From: Magicicada septendecula
Taxonomy: Eukaryota; Arthropoda; Insecta; Hemiptera; Cicadidae
Length of the DNA stretch: 64,000 nt
NCBI GenBank assembly: GCA_034769895.1
Contig: CM068367.1
Coordinates: 313,719,986-313,783,985 of the forward strand
Direction: 5' to 3'
Below are positions 1 to 10,959 of this stretch, piece after piece. The notes below the pieces were generated by a model. It saw only the letters and a list, made by a program, of their open reading frames with translations, did no database searches and was not told the DNA's origin. Position numbers and translations under genes: made by a program. Positions within the stretch are counted from its first letter, which is position 1, and each line of letters starts with the position of its first letter.

Positions 1-150
1 AACCTTATGGACTGTAGTTTTTAAAAGCACTAACTCAAGAGTTTTTTTTAGGTCCGCGAATAAAACTGTTCTGACGTCCAGGGTCGGATTAGAAGCGCAT
101 GGTGCCCTATGCTGCCATCAGACTGGTGCACCCTCCCGATTATAAATTCA
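1..150. repeat. Direct repeat, copy A (window edge)
   Basis: This stretch recurs in the same orientation at about 887-1050 with small differences. Both copies hold a T-run followed by ggtccgcgaataaaactgtt, then a block with gacgtccagg, attagaagcgc and tgctgccatcagact. The left copy may begin before the window. The two copies bracket a decayed hAT transposase tail, so they are probably parts of one element or of two related insertions. Confidence 0.75.
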
Positions 151-334
151 ACCTTTTATCGATTATTTATATTGATAAATGGCATACACAATTTCAAAAA
201 TTAAAAATTATTTTATTAAAGTCACAAATTACAACAAAAATGTAGCTAAATAATATAGATTACAATGAGCATAGTAGTACTTAAGCTTAGAAAATACTAA
301 TCGATCCATTTTTTTCTTGATTTTGCCTTAACGG

Positions 335-599
335 AGTCCTTGTATAATTTCTTCTAAATCGAGCGACTCAAGTATCTCGCTTTCAATATTCAACCTTGCT
401 AACGAAGATAATCTCTCATCTCCCATACTTGAACTCAACATATCTTTAATCGTTTTAACCCAGAAAATGCTCCCAGTTAGCTACTGGAATCGTGAAAAAC
501 AGGCGATAACTAATGTATAAATTCGGAAATACATCAATCATTTTACAACCAATAATGCAGTTTAATACTTTAAGCGGACAAATTGTAGTATCATGGAAT
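335..599 (-). pseudogene. hAT-type transposase C-terminal fragment, frameshifted
   Basis: The reverse strand encodes the C-terminal dimerisation region of a hAT transposase of the ZMYM-like kind. About 490-600 gives a segment with KMIDVFPNLYISYRLFF followed by TIPVANWE. After a frame change near 470-480 it continues as FWVKTIKDML, SSSMGDERLSSLARL, NIESEILESLDLEEII. The family pattern here is a TIPV motif, an ERSFSKLK-like motif, an ERLS-LA-LSIE motif and an acidic tail. The motif containing ERSFSKL is damaged. No catalytic domain was found upstream, so this is a dead 3' remnant. The DDE core would be expected at higher coordinates, but 600-886 shows nothing recognisable. Confidence 0.75.
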
Positions 600-886
600 C
601 TATCATCTTCATTCGAACGATTTGGAAAAAAAAATCTCTTTCTTGCAATTTTATTCGTGGCACAAAGTGCTCAATTCTATTAGAAGATCGTCGAAAAGTG
701 TGCACACATCTTTTTATGATTCTGGATTGAGGACATTTGTTTTTTCATATTTATTATCTTCAAAACGTTTTTGCGATCTAGGGTTGGATAGTGCCCCCTG
801 TAACAGCTCAGGTCCTGGTGTTTGGTGCTGCAGCATACGTTATGGATAATCCACCACTAACGACGTCAACTAATTCTTTCCCTAAT

Positions 887-1050
887 ATGTGGGACTGTAC
901 TTTATAGACTGTAGTTATTAAAAGCGCTAACGCCAAAGTTTTTTTTTTAGGTCCGCGAATAAAACTGTTTCTAATGACGTCCAGGATCGGATTAGAAGCG
1001 CGTGGTGCCGTATGCTGCCATCAGACTGCTAAATTCAACCTTTTAACTGT
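887..1050. repeat. Direct repeat, copy B
   Basis: This is the second copy of the repeat at 1-150, in the same orientation. It keeps ggtccgcgaataaaactgtt and the gacgtccagg / attagaagcgc block but carries a short insertion (tctaa) and several substitutions, so the copies are clearly diverged. The spacing is close to 890 bp. Confidence 0.75.
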
Positions 1051-1400
1051 TATTAAAGACGAAGAAGGAAGAAAAAGAAGAAATGAGAAATGATTATCAG
1101 ATAAATCATATGATATGATAATGATAATCATATGATAATCAGATAATATGATATAACAGACATCTCAATATTTTTTATTGTTTTTATTAGAAGCTTAATA
1201 CTTGATTCAAACTCAAACTGCAAATTTTAAATTATATTGCTAAACCATTATTATGCTATGTAACGAACCATTTACGGTTTAATTAATAATTTACGGTTAG
1301 TTAACATAATGGTTAGGAACCATAATTTACTAGAACGTAATTCTGTCCATGTCAGCTTCATGTCTCGCTAAACCGTTTGTATTAACTATAAATATCGGTC
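1051..1400. other. Non-coding AT-rich spacer
   Basis: A purine-rich run (GAAGAAGGAAGAAAAAG) is followed by short near-palindromic units built on atgataatcatatgat around 1095-1150. No open frame or known element end is visible before the transposon that begins at 1409. Confidence 0.5.
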
Positions 1401-1408
1401 TTGTGGAT

Positions 1409-1918
1409 TAGGGTGGGTCGAAAAAAGTGAATTTTCGAGTATCAAATTCTAATAGTGCGGAAAAGTTGCATATTCGCATGCTAATAAACGGAAAAATATT
1501 GAAAAAATTCCTATATTTAATCTTCAGTTCGCGCAAAGGGCCTAAAGTTTGAAAAAATAACAAAAAACACCAACTACTGCCTTAACGCTCAAATTTTACA
1601 GATTAAGTTTTTCGACTTCTAATAGCGTGAAAGTACTTCATTTTAGTTGCCTGATAATAGAAAAAATATTTCAAAAATCGCGCGTTACATATTGAGTTCA
1701 CGCATAAGGCCTAAAGTTTGCGAATTTTGGTGAAAAATTGATATTTTTACAGTTTTACAAACAGACGGACTGTTGTATTAAAAATATATACAAGGCCATT
1801 TTTTTTACTAATTGTACCTATGAGTGATTTTATATATTCGACTTGGATCCGAATACATCACCTTGCAGCTCTTCGCCCATTTCGCAAAATTATTTTTGCT
1901 GAAATGACCCAGAACTCA
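1409..1918 (+). repeat. Left long terminal inverted repeat
   Basis: About 510 bp, matched in reverse complement by 3791-4301 at high identity. It contains two diverged tandem units, about 1435-1551 and 1611-1720. Each begins with a ttcga...ttctaatag block and ends with a gttc-cgc-a-ggcctaaagtttg block. It ends at agaactcag, just before the transposase frame. Confidence 0.93.
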
Positions 1919-1929
1919 GAAATGTAAGT

Positions 1930-3723
1930 GTGAAAAAGACAAAAAGATCCAACCCATTGAGAGAAAATTTATATACGATCAACGAAGAACCAGGATCGGC
2001 TGCTTTGGCAGTTTGGATAGAAAAGAAACAGTTGAACTTAGACAAAAGAAAACAACTACAATTGTTGCGAGAAACTGTTGCGCCCGACTGTGACACATGT
2101 GACACGGAAGCTACTCGGAAATCTTCGCACGAAAGAAGCAGTGAAATCGATTTGTCTTCAGTTCCTTCTACATCTCAAATGAGGTTGAAATTGATGTCTA
2201 CTGCATTAGTAAGCGATAGATTTGGTGTTTCTGACAGAGCCACAACTGCTATCGCTTCTAGTGTTTTGCATGATCTTGGAATGATCTCTGAAAAAGATTC
2301 GTCGCTAGTGATCGACAAAAGCAAGATAAGAAGAGAAAAACAGAAGACACGAGAGGCCGTAGTACAAGAAATGCACCGGCTTACAGTAACAAAGGGAATA
2401 TATTTTGATGGTAGAAAAGATAATACTATCGTTCAAGAAAAAATAGGGGCTAAAATGTACCGCAGAGTAAGGAAAGAGGAACACATTAGCGTGACTCGTG
2501 AGCCTGGTGGGCAATATATTGGCCACGTTACACTGGCAAATGGAACTGGAAGTGAAATAGCCAAGTGCATCCTAAACTACCTACAAAATAATGATTTCGA
2601 CATTAATGAACTGGAAGCGATCGGTTGCGATGGCACAGTGACAAACACAGGGTGAAAAAATGATGCAATTCACAATATCGAGGTCAAAATTCAGCGCCCA
2701 TTGCAGTGGTTCATTTGCTTACTTCACTTCAACGAGCTGCCCTTCAGACATTTGTTTGAGTACTTGGACGGAGAGACGATGGGACCAGCGTCATTCTGTG
2801 GGGAAATCGGCAAACAACTGCCTGGCTGTGACAAAAAACGTGTAGTACATTTCGAAACAATCGAATCCGAGGAAATCAATATAACAAAAACTGATCTCAG
2901 TAAAGATGAACAGTACCTTCTGGACATTGTCAAGGCAATCCAGACAGGAGACTGTGCTCCAGATCTGGCTGTAAAAGATCCTGGACCTCTCAGTCATTCC
3001 CGATGGTTGACATGTGCAAACCGGGTCTTACGATTGTTCATTTCCCAAACGAGTCCTACGAACGAACTGAAGATACTTGCCAGTTACATTGTGAAGACGT
3101 ATGCTCCTGTCTGGTTTGACGTTAAGAGATATCACTCAGTAAAATACGGTCCTAAGCATATCTTTAAGGTTGTACAAACAACGAGACATTTGCCGGACAA
3201 CATTAAAAAAAATCATCGATCCTGTGATTCAGAGAAACGCGTTCTTCTGTCATCTAGAGAACATGTTGTTGGCTATGATAGTGGATGAGAGACAACATAT
3301 ACGAGAGTTGGGTTACAGGAGGATACTGAAAGCAAGAAATCAACAGCCGAAGGGAAAATCTGTTAGAACTTTTATGCCTCCTTCAATAAATTTTGGTGCC
3401 ACGGACTACAGTGAGCTGATTGAGTGGACGAAATGTAAGCTGTCGCCCCCTCCAATGATGGAAAGCTTGACAACAGAGAATATTTCATCATTTCTGCAAA
3501 ATAACACTCTGCCTGAGTTTGAATTTTTAAACTTTCCCTGCCATACCCAAGCAGTTGAAAGATGCGTAAAACTTGTGACAGAGTCCGCCGGAAAAGTTGC
3601 GGACAAGATAACAGAGATGGCTACATTAGAGCAACTTTGCACTCAAGATCTTCGATGCCAAAATTCAACCAAAAATCCGATTTCAAGATAACGCCCTTGA
3701 CTGATAGTGGCGAACCAACATAA
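1930..3723 (+). pseudogene. Transposase of the long-TIR element, one stop and two frame changes
   Basis: A conserved protein of roughly 590 residues is encoded in three pieces. Piece 1 (1930-3205, frame 1) is read through an in-frame TGA at 2653-2655, where TGG is likely original. Near residues 158-163 it has FDGRKD, near 232-236 GCDGT, then CLLHFNELPFRHLFEYLDG and GPLSHSRWLT. Piece 2 (about 3205-3610, frame 2) follows one extra A in an eight-A run at 3205-3212 and contains NAFFCHLENMLLAMIVDER and FPCHTQAVERCVKLVTE. After a second change near 3610 the frame returns and ends at TAA 3721-3723. The two acidic D motifs and the E in QAVER are candidate DDE residues. I recall similar proteins annotated as uncharacterised in other arthropods but could not search. 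There is no ATG in frame between the stop at 1900-1902 and 1930, so the start is also lost or lies in a missing exon. Confidence 0.85.
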
Positions 3724-3790
3724 TTTACCATGCCCTGAATGGTTGGATGGTTGGGTCCCTGGAACTCGAATTGCAGCCACCTCCACGTGG

Positions 3791-4301
3791 TGAGTTCTGG
3801 GTCATTTCAGCAAAAATAATTTTGCGAAATGGGCGAAGAGCTGCAAGGTTATGTATTCCGATCCAAGTTGAATATATAAAATCACTCATAGGAACAATTA
3901 GTAAAAAAAATGGCCTTGTATATATTTTTAATACAACAGTCCGTCTGTTTGTAAAACTGTAAAAATATCAATTTTTCACCAAAATTCGCAAACTTTAGGC
4001 CTTATGCGCGAACTCAATATGTAACGCGCGATTTTTGAAATATTTTTTCTATTATCAGGCAACTAAAATGAAGTACTTTGACGCTATTAGAAGTCGAAAA
4101 ATTTAATCTGTAAAATTTGAGCGTTAAGGTAATATTTGGTGTTTTTTGTCATTTTTTTCAAACTTTAGGCCCTTTGCGCGAACTGAAGATTAAACATAGG
4201 AATTTTTTCAATATTTTTCCGTTTATTAGCATGCGAATACGCAACTTTTCCGCACTATTAGAATTCGATACTCGAAAATTCGCTTTTTTCGACCCACCCT
4301 A
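3791..4301 (-). repeat. Right long terminal inverted repeat
   Basis: Reverse complement of 1409-1918, including both internal sub-units. Differences are scattered single bases and short indels. The outermost 19 bases match the left end exactly. Confidence 0.93.
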
Positions 4302-4309
4302 TTGTGGAT

Positions 4310-6420
4310 CCTTATTAACCACTCGACTATACACACTCACAGTAAAGTTACAGATTGGAACTGGATACACTCTTCTTTTCAAAAACGTCACCTTTGTTAA
4401 GACGTTCGTATGATATCTTTGTTTATTTATTCTGTTTCTTTATTGATAACTACTTTAAAATACAATGTATTATGTACAAAGACATTATGTATTTAATTTA
4501 TTTGGTTTAATAAACGTCCCATGTTGAAACTTTAGCATAATTTTACGGACAACTAGTACAAGTATAACTCTTCCAAATATTCACATAACTTTAAGTACGT
4601 AACTTGGAACTACAGGATTTCATTTATATGTATATTGTAATGTGAAATAACGGGAGCCCCAATATAATCTAAAATATTCCCCAAATAATGAACATTATAT
4701 GCCCCATTAACTGTGTATGTTAATGAAAGAAAACCTTATTGAAATAAAATTAAATTGTAAAATGTAAAAAAAGAATGCAACACAATTAGGTAGCATAAAA
4801 TAAAGACCTTTGTATCTTAATGAATAATTCAAGCATTGTAAATAGTGTGAAGTAAGGCCAGTTATTAACCAAGCAGAAGTGACTAAGTGAATCAGTGTTT
4901 CTTTCAAAATACCCAGTGAGTGAGTAAAAACAAAATAAGCCCCAAAACAAACCATTGCAATATAAGAAAAATGAGTGAATATAATAAATGTCAATTAGAA
5001 TTGCATAGCGTGGAACTCTACTAATACCCAGTCAGTATTAGTTATTTTTCTTATTAATATCACAAACTATACTAGTCATAAGATTTATCAGAAGGACATT
5101 ATTTTGAAAGGTAACCCTGCAGAAGGGTCAAATGATATTTATGTATGTTGGTCTTAACATTAAACCCAATAGACATTATGAGTGATAAATAATGTTAATG
5201 TTTGTTATGAACTTGTGGGCAAGGACAAGATTTTAGTATTGCCACAGCATAAACCTTATCAAAGTTTAACACAAAAATTTAGATAATGATCATAAACTAA
5301 TTGTGTGTTATGAATTCAGACAGACAGGACTGTGAAATAACAAAATAAGTCATAATGTTGTTTATAGGATAGGGAACATGGTATTGGCCATGTAAGCAAC
5401 ATTTCCTTTTTAAAATATTAAGATGTTCTATTGTCAATTTAAAATGTTAAATGTTAAGGCTTCTAGTTAATGTAAAATGAAGTAATTAATATAATCATTT
5501 ATAAACATTGTAACAAGGCAAATGGGTTCGAAGCAGACAGGTAATTAAGCATGAATGTAAGTAAAAACATGGTTGTGTATGGCCTAGTCCAAACTTGCAA
5601 AAACAGAGGATAGCAAGGTCAGAAATGTCTAAAATAACAAACTAATGTAATAATATAATAATTAGGGACCCAGAGTATGTAATAAACCTACTCCTGTAAA
5701 GTAATTATAGAGTATTGTAAACCAATATGATAAATGAAAGTGTTCTATGATAGGTTTTATAGATTGATAATGGTCCTTAAGTAGTACTTTTGTAAATGGG
5801 TAAAAGCTCCTATTATAATACCCAATTACATGAAATAAGGTGTCAAAATGTTTATTTCTTATTTAGGCATAACGCTGTATAATTAAATTATAACACAATC
5901 AAAAAACAGCAAAGGAATAATTTTTGGTTGAGTATGGATGAACATTATATTCAAATGCAGTGCCGGTTGACCTCAGGTTCACAAAACCAACCAATAGCAA
6001 GGCAGATATTGCTGGTCCAAGCCGTTGACACAAAAGAACATTATTGGAAGTCTTTTGTTAGTTGTAGATGGAACAAGATCAATTTTACAAGTCTCTGAAG
6101 TTAAAAGTAAAAATTGTAATTACAACAGCATTGAGAAGAAAAAATATATAACCAAAATGAAGAAGAAAGAAATATAATTAAAATGATATAAAATACAAAC
6201 CATAAAACGAAAAGATCGAAGGAGGATCAAGAATTACAAATACTAACCAGAAAATGAGAAGGCATAATGTCGAATACATCTGAAGCGTAACTATAGATTT
6301 AACCTTTAACTAATTATACACCACACTCAGCCAAGCTTCACAGACACTACTTGAATAATCATCAGAGATTATTAAACAATCTACTTAATAAACAATACAT
6401 ACAGTGAAAGAATAGAGTAA
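4310..6420. other. AT-rich stretch without recognisable genes
   Basis: About 2.1 kb between the DNA transposon and the LINE. Reading frames are short and the one of 95 codons on the reverse strand at 4707-4994 shows no domain. Part of the 3' end (roughly after 6000) could be the 5' untranslated region of the LINE, but I cannot place that boundary. Confidence 0.45.
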
Positions 6421-6474
6421 AACATTTTATTTGAAAAACTTTCGCATATAAACCCATTTGAAAGGAGATCAACA

Positions 6475-8040
6475 ATATCAAGATCACCACCAGAACACAC
6501 GACTCAAGCAGGTACGCGCGGGATCGATAATACGACAGAAGTGGATAAAGAGAAAGCTGAATTGCAAAATAGATTACGTGAAATGGAAAAAACCATGACT
6601 CAACTGAATAAGCAACTACATAAGCTGACAGAGGAAAATGAACAGCTTAAAATAATAATGATATTACAGGGTAAACTGCCTGAACACGATACTGGCACTA
6701 AAACTCCAGTTAGTTATCATACAGGCGAAGAAGAACTAGAAAGAGAAACTGACTGGTTAGTCAAGCAAACCAAGAAACGCAGAAGAAAGCGAAAAGCTGA
6801 ATCCTCTCCAGAGGCAGAAGCAGGAAACTTCCTCAACCTTAATAGGGAAGGGACTGCTGCTAATAAGGGCAACCCTAATAAGGATGAGGTAACTCAAGGA
6901 AGGTTAGGACTAGATAAGTGTGGAAAAGGGAAAAAAACTACACCTCCTCCACCAATCCATGTAGTTGGGATAACCAAATATGCAGATATTAAATCACTGA
7001 TGGCATCAGTTGCAGACAAGGAATACAAGATTGTGGCGATGAATAACAATATATGGAAAATCCTAACATTGAACTCGGACGCATATAGAGCTTTGGCAAA
7101 AAAACTGAGTGATGAAAATAAGCAGTGGTATACGTACGAGGACAAAAGCCGTAGGCCCACTAAGGTTATGGCTAGAGGTCTCCACCCAACGTGCGAAAAC
7201 CAGGAGATCAAGGTTGATCTCCAGCAGAGGGGATTCAAAATAATTGATGCTGTGAACATCATTAAAAAAGAAAGGAAAAAGGATGAACAGGGGAAGGAGG
7301 AGATTAGTAGGGTAAGGCTTCCTCTGTTCATGCTCACGTTCGATCATGAGGAAAATGTAGATAATATATATAACATAAGATCAATTCTCAACATGAGGGT
7401 TAAAATCGAACCGCTTCGGAAAAACTCGGGCCTTATACCACAATGTAAAAAATGCCAAGGTTTCAACCATACGCAGAAATTTTGCCATCGGGAGCCTAGG
7501 TGTGTAAAATGCCTAGGCAAACATTATACTAGCGATTGCACGATAAATCATAACACGCCGCCCACTTGTGTTAACTGTCGGGAGCAACATCCTGCCAGCT
7601 ACAGAGGATGTGAGGTGGCCAAGCAACTACAGCAAATGAAGAATCAAAGACGCCAAAACAATAAGCAAAAGACTAGTGGTGTCGGGAATATGGCTTCCGG
7701 GGAAAAAATCCCGTTATATCTACCTACTGTGACTTCGAAGGGCAAACAAACTCCTCTAGCAGCGAGAGGTAGGGATACAGGGACGAACAGCTATGCAAGA
7801 GCAGTGAAACAACAACAACTCAAGACCGCAGGAAACGCTGGGAAAATGGATCAAGTGCTTAGTGAGGTCATTGAAAGACTTGACGTCCTGAATAAGGCGA
7901 TGGAAAAACAAAAAGGTTCTACTAACAAAATTCTCGAGAAACTCGCTGAGCAACAGCAAATAAACAATAAATTGTCGAAAAAAATTGCGCAGGTGGGCGC
8001 ACAAGTAACTGCTGCCCCTCTAAGCCAAAAACATGTATAA
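6475..8040 (+). CDS. LINE ORF1: Gag-like RNA-binding protein, start codon lost
   Basis: ORF1 of a Jockey-type LINE packages the element RNA. Numbering from the GTG at 6541 gives 499 residues. An N-terminal coiled-coil segment (about 3-45, heptads such as [15 protein letters not shown]) is followed by a basic stretch KKRRRKRK (78-85), a Pre-C2HC-type region (about 205-290), and three zinc knuckles. The knuckles have Cys302/305-His310-Cys315, Cys321/324-His328-Cys333 and Cys343/346-His350-Cys357. No ATG lies in frame upstream; the first is internal at 6583. The open frame runs back through a peptide beginning [11 protein letters not shown] whose first codon is ATA at 6475-6477. That looks like a mutated ATG, since related ORF1 proteins often begin MSRSP. 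The stop TAA overlaps the ORF2 start. Confidence 0.88.
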   Translation: MSRSPPEHTTQAGTRGIDNTTEVDKEKAELQNRLREMEKTMTQLNKQLHKLTEENEQLKIIMILQGKLPEHDTGTKTPVSYHTGEEELERETDWLVKQTKKRRRKRKAESSPEAEAGNFLNLNREGTAANKGNPNKDEVTQGRLGLDKCGKGKKTTPPPPIHVVGITKYADIKSLMASVADKEYKIVAMNNNIWKILTLNSDAYRALAKKLSDENKQWYTYEDKSRRPTKVMARGLHPTCENQEIKVDLQQRGFKIIDAVNIIKKERKKDEQGKEEISRVRLPLFMLTFDHEENVDNIYNIRSILNMRVKIEPLRKNSGLIPQCKKCQGFNHTQKFCHREPRCVKCLGKHYTSDCTINHNTPPTCVNCREQHPASYRGCEVAKQLQQMKNQRRQNNKQKTSGVGNMASGEKIPLYLPTVTSKGKQTPLAARGRDTGTNSYARAVKQQQLKTAGNAGKMDQVLSEVIERLDVLNKAMEKQKGSTNKILEKLAEQQQINNKLSKKIAQVGAQVTAAPLSQKHV

Positions 8041-10714
8041 CATCGTAAGAATTGCAACGTGGAATGCAAATGGACTTCTGCAACGGATAACGGAGCTTGA
8101 ATTGTTTCTAAATATGGAAAGCATTGACATCTGCCTAATCTCGGAAAGCCACCTTACCAGAAATGCGATTGTTAATATAAGAGGATATAGCTGCTATCAT
8201 GCGGCTCATCCAGCGGATAGAGCCAGAGGAGGCACGGCCTTGTTGCTGAAAAGCACTATCAAATATAATGAAGACCTGAAAATAGAGGAGGACTCGTTTC
8301 AAGTGGCAACTGTCAAAGTGCAGCTGCTTGGTAAAGGAAACTTTAAAATTTCTGCAATATACTGCCCACCAAGGCAAAATCTGAAAAAAGAAGATTATGT
8401 TAAGTTACTCAAGATGCTGGGGAATCACTTCATTGTTGGAGGTGATTTTAACGCCAAAAACACCTTTTGGGGTTCTAGGTTATCGACCGCCAAAGGCAGG
8501 GAACTATACAAAGCTGGGATTGAAGTAAAACTTGATTTTCACTCAAGCGCTACCCCAACTTATTGGCCTGCAGATGGCAACAAATTACCTGATTTGATTG
8601 CCTTTTACGTTGTTAAAGGATTATCCAGCAGGTACATAGATGTTAAAAACTGTGAGGATCTCTCATCGGACCACTCACCGGTTGTCATGACAATAAATAA
8701 TGAGGTTATTTCTCGGTCATACCCGTGCCAGCTTTCGAGTAACAAGACGAATTGGACCCTATTCAGGCAACTACTGGATGAAAGCATAGACCTTCATGTC
8801 CCTTTGAATGATATTTACCAGTTAGATGAAGAAGTCGAGAGATTTAATACTAATATTCAGAAAGCAGCATGGGAAAGCACTCCCCAGATCAACAGAAAAC
8901 TGAAACAGAGAATAATCTGCCCTCCTCCAGAGGTGAATGAACTTGTCAGGAAAAAGAGGAAGGCCAGGAAAACCTGGCAGCGAGTTCGCACACCAGAAAA
9001 TAAAAGAGCCTTGATCTTGCTCTGTAATGAGCTGAAGGAACTGATAAAAAAGGTTAAAAATGAGGGGATTGGAAAATATTTAAGCAAGCTAACAGCTCAG
9101 AAGGATACAAACTATTCACTTTGGAAGAGTACTAAAGGACTGAAAAGGCCGAAAACCCATCAGTCGCCCATCAGCCGGGAAGACGGGACATGGGCGAAAA
9201 GTGCGGCGGAGAAAGCCGTTCTCTTTGTCAGACACCTTGAGGAAATCTTCCAGCCGTTACCTAGACAAACAGCAGAGGAAAACACTAACTTTGAGCCGAA
9301 AGTAGATAGGAAAAACATACAGAAAGTAACGCTACAGGAATTGAGAGAAGAAATTAAGAGCAATCTAAGCGCAAAAAAAGCCCCGGGTTTTGACCTGATA
9401 ACAGGCCAAATACTAAAGGAACTGCCTGGAAAAGCCATGAGAAAACTACTCCATTTGATCAACGCTGCCTTCAGGCTTAAGTATGTGCCTAGTCTGTGGA
9501 AGGTGACTGAGGTTATCATGATTCTAAAACCTGACAAAGCACCAACAGATAAAAAGTCCTACAGGCCAATCTCCCTGCTACCGGTGATCTCAAAACTATT
9601 TGAAAAACTGTTTTTGAAGAGATTAAAGCCTTTGTTAGAGGAAAGAACCCTGTTTCCGGATCATCAATTCGGATTCAGAGAAAAGCATTCCACTATTGAC
9701 CAGGTACAAAGAATCACCCATGTTATTGAAAAGGTTCTTGAAGGAAAGAACATTTGCTCAGCCGTCTTCCTGGATGTAGCGCAAGCTTTTGATAAGGTCT
9801 GGCATCATGGGCTTGAGTACAAGTTACATAGGGATCTCCCAGAGGAATTCTATCTGATACTAAAGTCTTACATCTCAGAAAGATACTTTAGGGTGAAGCA
9901 TGAGGATGAATATTCAACTTTAAAGAAAATATCCGCGGGAGTTCCCCAAGGGAGCGTATTGGGTCCAATTTTGTATTTGTTATACACGAGAGATTTACCA
10001 AACAGTGAGGAAACAACCGTTGCGACTTTTGCGGATGATACTGCTGTTCTGGCGGTAGGTAATGATGCCGAGACAGCGGCCAATAAACTGCAAACTTCAA
10101 TCGCAGAGGTATGGGATTGGACTCGACGCTGGAGGATCAAACTTAATGAAACGAAATCAATACACACCAATTTTACCAACAGAAAAATAGAAATACAAAA
10201 GATCTACATTAATGAACAAGAAGTGCCATACTCTAACACTGCTAAGTATTTGGGTATGACTCTGGACGCAAAACTTAAATGGAAGGAGCATGTGAAAAAA
10301 AAGAAAGAGGAACTCAACATAAAATTCAGGAAATTGTACTGGCTGTTAGGTAGGAATTCACAACTAACAGTTGAAAACAAATTGCTGTTGTATAAACAAG
10401 TGCTGAGACCTGTGTGGACTTATGGTGTACAACTCTGGGGATGCACCAAGAAATCTAACATTCAAATGATCCAAACTTTTCAAAACAAAGTACTTAGGAG
10501 TATCGTTGATGCCCCCTGGTATATTAGGAATGACAATCTGCACAAAGATCTCAAAGTAGAATATGTCAGTGAAATCGTAACAAAATATGCAGTTAACCAT
10601 GACAGGAGAATTCAGACTCATATAAATCCAGAAATGCTTTGCGTGGTGGAAGAAGCTCCGCACACGTTAAGAAGGCTTAAAAGATTGAAGCCCCAAGATT
10701 TGGTGACACACTAG
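8033..10714 (+). CDS. LINE ORF2: endonuclease and reverse transcriptase
   Basis: 893 residues with no stop or frameshift. This enzyme nicks target DNA and copies element RNA onto the nick. APE-type endonuclease (1-225): WNANGL 10-15, SESHL 37-41, RGGTALL 65-71, GGDFNAK 136-142, PDLIAFYV 186-193 and the catalytic SSDHSPV 211-217. Reverse transcriptase: [15 protein letters not shown] 511-525, [11 protein letters not shown] 544-554, [16 protein letters not shown] 579-594 (motif A), [14 protein letters not shown] 635-648 (motif B), FADDT 666-670 (catalytic aspartates) and KYLGMTLD 738-745. [13 protein letters not shown] (791-803) is the Jockey-type thumb and C-terminal motif. The start ATG overlaps the ORF1 stop in ATGTATAA, which suggests translation by termination and re-initiation. 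All key residues seen are intact. Confidence 0.95.
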   Translation: MYNIVRIATWNANGLLQRITELELFLNMESIDICLISESHLTRNAIVNIRGYSCYHAAHPADRARGGTALLLKSTIKYNEDLKIEEDSFQVATVKVQLLGKGNFKISAIYCPPRQNLKKEDYVKLLKMLGNHFIVGGDFNAKNTFWGSRLSTAKGRELYKAGIEVKLDFHSSATPTYWPADGNKLPDLIAFYVVKGLSSRYIDVKNCEDLSSDHSPVVMTINNEVISRSYPCQLSSNKTNWTLFRQLLDESIDLHVPLNDIYQLDEEVERFNTNIQKAAWESTPQINRKLKQRIICPPPEVNELVRKKRKARKTWQRVRTPENKRALILLCNELKELIKKVKNEGIGKYLSKLTAQKDTNYSLWKSTKGLKRPKTHQSPISREDGTWAKSAAEKAVLFVRHLEEIFQPLPRQTAEENTNFEPKVDRKNIQKVTLQELREEIKSNLSAKKAPGFDLITGQILKELPGKAMRKLLHLINAAFRLKYVPSLWKVTEVIMILKPDKAPTDKKSYRPISLLPVISKLFEKLFLKRLKPLLEERTLFPDHQFGFREKHSTIDQVQRITHVIEKVLEGKNICSAVFLDVAQAFDKVWHHGLEYKLHRDLPEEFYLILKSYISERYFRVKHEDEYSTLKKISAGVPQGSVLGPILYLLYTRDLPNSEETTVATFADDTAVLAVGNDAETAANKLQTSIAEVWDWTRRWRIKLNETKSIHTNFTNRKIEIQKIYINEQEVPYSNTAKYLGMTLDAKLKWKEHVKKKKEELNIKFRKLYWLLGRNSQLTVENKLLLYKQVLRPVWTYGVQLWGCTKKSNIQMIQTFQNKVLRSIVDAPWYIRNDNLHKDLKVEYVSEIVTKYAVNHDRRIQTHINPEMLCVVEEAPHTLRRLKRLKPQDLVTH

Positions 10715-10959
10715 TGCATTTAAATCTGTAAAACTCTAAAAGAGAGAAAGGCAATAATCTCAATCTGGGGAACAGCCAGTGGGCTTCTACCCCATAAACC
10801 GTGACTGTCATATTAAAGAAAAGCAACTTGTTGGGCTCGCTCAGTTGTTGCAAAGGGAGGTGTTTTTAGTGGGTTAGAGTCCCACACTACCTGGAGCTAC
10901 GGGGCTCCAGTGTGTCTATAGAGATTTTCACCTGCCCTGCCGAAAAAAAAAAAAAAAAA
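10715..10959 (+). other. LINE 3' untranslated region and poly(A) tail
   Basis: A G+C-richer segment than the flanks, with short complementary pieces (ctggagctacggggctccag is a hairpin near 10891-10910). It ends in 17 A at 10943-10959. This is the expected recognition end for target-primed reverse transcription. Confidence 0.75.

Larger units (their letters stand above)
1409..4301 (+). mobile_element. Complete hAT-like DNA transposon with ~510 bp terminal inverted repeats
   Basis: The element starts TAGGGTGGGTCG and ends CGACCCACCCTA, perfect inverted termini. It is flanked on both sides by the same 8 bp, TTGTGGAT (1401-1408 and 4302-4309). An 8 bp duplication fitting nTnnnnAn and a terminus fitting YARNG are typical of hAT transposons. 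The inverted repeats are far longer than the usual hAT termini. Inside is one transposase gene on the plus strand, broken by a stop and two frame changes. With the duplication removed, the flanks join into a clean pre-insertion site. Class (cut-and-paste DNA transposon) is near certain. The superfamily is inferred from ends and duplication, because the protein has no textbook hAT motif that I can point to. Confidence 0.92.
6475..10959 (+). mobile_element. Jockey-clade LINE (non-LTR retrotransposon), nearly intact
   Basis: The order is ORF1 (nucleic-acid-binding, zinc knuckles), ORF2 (APE-type endonuclease plus reverse transcriptase), a 3' untranslated region of about 230 bp and a 17-A tail at 10943-10959. 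ORF2 ends shortly after the reverse transcriptase C-terminal region without RNase H, as in Jockey elements. The 5' boundary is uncertain: the open frame of ORF1 runs back to a stop at 6418-6420. No convincing target duplication could be matched to the AT-rich sequence after the tail. The intact ORF2 suggests a young insertion. Confidence 0.9.
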
